This document shows positions 6,174-6,657 of a DNA stretch of 6,657 nucleotides, in pieces. A program made the translations under genes and the position numbers. Position 1 is the stretch's first letter, and each line of letters starts with the position of its first letter. Under the pieces are notes generated by a model that worked only from the letters and a program-made list of their open reading frames with translations, was not told the DNA's origin and searched no databases. Origin of the DNA: Lachnospiraceae bacterium (lineage in GTDB: Bacteria > Bacillota > Clostridia > Lachnospirales > Lachnospiraceae); the NCBI GenBank assembly GCA_003488445.1, contig DNLO01000068.1, positions 1 through 6,657 of the forward strand, given 5' to 3'.

Positions 6174-6199
6174 CCGGCCACTGTCCCGGGACCGGCCGG
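6174..6199 (-). terminator. GC-rich hairpin after the radical SAM gene, without a clear U-tract
   Basis: On the minus strand, CCGGCC (6199-6194) pairs with GGCCGG (6179-6174). The loop holds the perfect palindrome GTCCCGGGAC (6192-6183), so the structure is stable. It lies 17-42 bases after the radical SAM stop codon. It is followed by GATTATC rather than a run of T, so it is not a canonical intrinsic terminator. It could slow or end transcription, protect the 3' end of the message, or bind a regulator just upstream of the -35 at 6162-6167. Confidence 0.35.
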
Positions 6200-6215
6200 C
6201 TGCTCTTTGGCATAT

Positions 6216-6657
6216 TCAGATATTTCCGAGATAGACATGCTCAAGATACTCCCCGGCCACGTCTTTGAGCTCACGCATCAGAGCTGTGTCCGTCGGGGGC
6301 ATCTGCTCATGATAGGACGGGAAATATCTGGTGATATGCAGCGGTATGCCGGAGTCTACAGCTGCTATCCACTCTGCCTCGCGCCTCATATCCACCACAC
6401 ACTGACCATATCCCTCGTCTTCAGGCAGAGCTCCGTTATATCCCGGGACTATGAGGCTCGTGAGCTCCACGTGACAGTCCCTGACAGCTCTTTTGATGAA
6501 GCTCTTCACCATGTCCAGGTCGCCTCCGAGCCTTCTGTATATCTCATCCCGGAATCCCTTCAGGTCTATGTTCATTGCATCGATATAGGGCAGGATCTCC
6601 TCCAGTATCTTTATATTTGCTTCTCCGTTCGTTACCAGCACGTTGACCATGCCTGCC
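6216..6657 (-). CDS. AmmeMemoRadiSam-type radical SAM enzyme (C-terminal part)
   Basis: The frame is open to the right edge, so the N-terminus, with the CxxxCxxC iron-sulfur motif, lies outside the window. The Met at 6650 is internal; Ala-Gly precede it in frame. About 146 residues are visible. The strand pattern MVNVLVTNG, then DAMNIDLKGF, YRRLGG, a stretch HVELTSLIVPGYNG, IPLHITRYFPSYHEQ and the end LEHVYLGNI match the C-terminal half of the radical SAM member of the AMMECR1-Memo-radical SAM system. That member is a homologue of pyruvate-formate-lyase activating enzyme. The biological reaction is poorly defined. The protein stops directly after YLGNI, without the extra Cys-rich tail I recall in some longer relatives. 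AMMECR1 and Memo partners are not visible here; they may be fused or lie beyond the edge. Confidence 0.85.
   Translation of the reverse strand, partial: AGMVNVLVTNGEANIKILEEILPYIDAMNIDLKGFRDEIYRRLGGDLDMVKSFIKRAVRDCHVELTSLIVPGYNGALPEDEGYGQCVVDMRREAEWIAAVDSGIPLHITRYFPSYHEQMPPTDTALMRELKDVAGEYLEHVYLGNI

Noticed and set aside
6093..6215. 41 further open codons in frame after the radical SAM TGA, which might suggest selenocysteine or stop readthrough
   Set aside because: The extension has no similarity to the Cys-rich tails of longer relatives, the protein ends at the expected YLGNI, and the stretch carries a good promoter and a GC-rich hairpin. I did not search for a SECIS element.

Overview
The window reads as one strand of a Clostridia-type Firmicutes chromosome. 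Lachnospiraceae is my best guess, but no rRNA or other phylogenetic marker is present to prove it. Supporting signs are strong AGGAGG-like ribosome binding sites, frequent ATA, AGA and AGG codons in a moderately GC-rich sequence, a TTG start, and families common in clostridia (DUF2225, STAS plus TIGR02172-like phosphotransferase, AmmeMemoRadiSam). All six recognisable genes lie on the minus strand, so transcription runs from high to low coordinates. I see no mobile elements, tRNAs, rRNAs or CRISPR arrays.

Right edge (6216-6657): the C-terminal part of an AmmeMemoRadiSam-type radical SAM enzyme. It is followed by a gap of about 120 bases with a GC-rich hairpin and a good sigma-A promoter with an extended -10.

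6093-2863: a likely operon of three genes. The first is a STAS domain fused to an aminoglycoside-phosphotransferase-like kinase, with a TTG start. A DUF2225 zinc-ribbon protein follows after 19 nt, and a divergent ClC-family anion transporter after 8 nt. The fusion keeps most kinase motifs but has Ser in place of the Brenner-loop Asn. The ClC protein lacks the usual gating Glu.

2806-1027: a two-gene unit, a DUF308/HdeD-like membrane protein and a CPA1 (NhaP-type) cation/proton antiporter, separated by 1 nt. It has its own predicted promoter embedded in the end of the ClC gene, with an inverted repeat over the expected start of transcription. With ClC, these three membrane proteins suggest a pH or ion homeostasis neighbourhood (inference).

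1026-1: a near-consensus sigma-28/sigma-D (motility sigma) promoter begins in the antiporter stop codon. A structured leader of about 128 nt leads to a protein with three EF-hand-like calcium-binding loops, cut off by the left edge. The most interesting points are the sigma-28-type promoter in front of this poorly characterised EF-hand family, and the STAS-kinase fusion heading an operon with DUF2225 and ClC.
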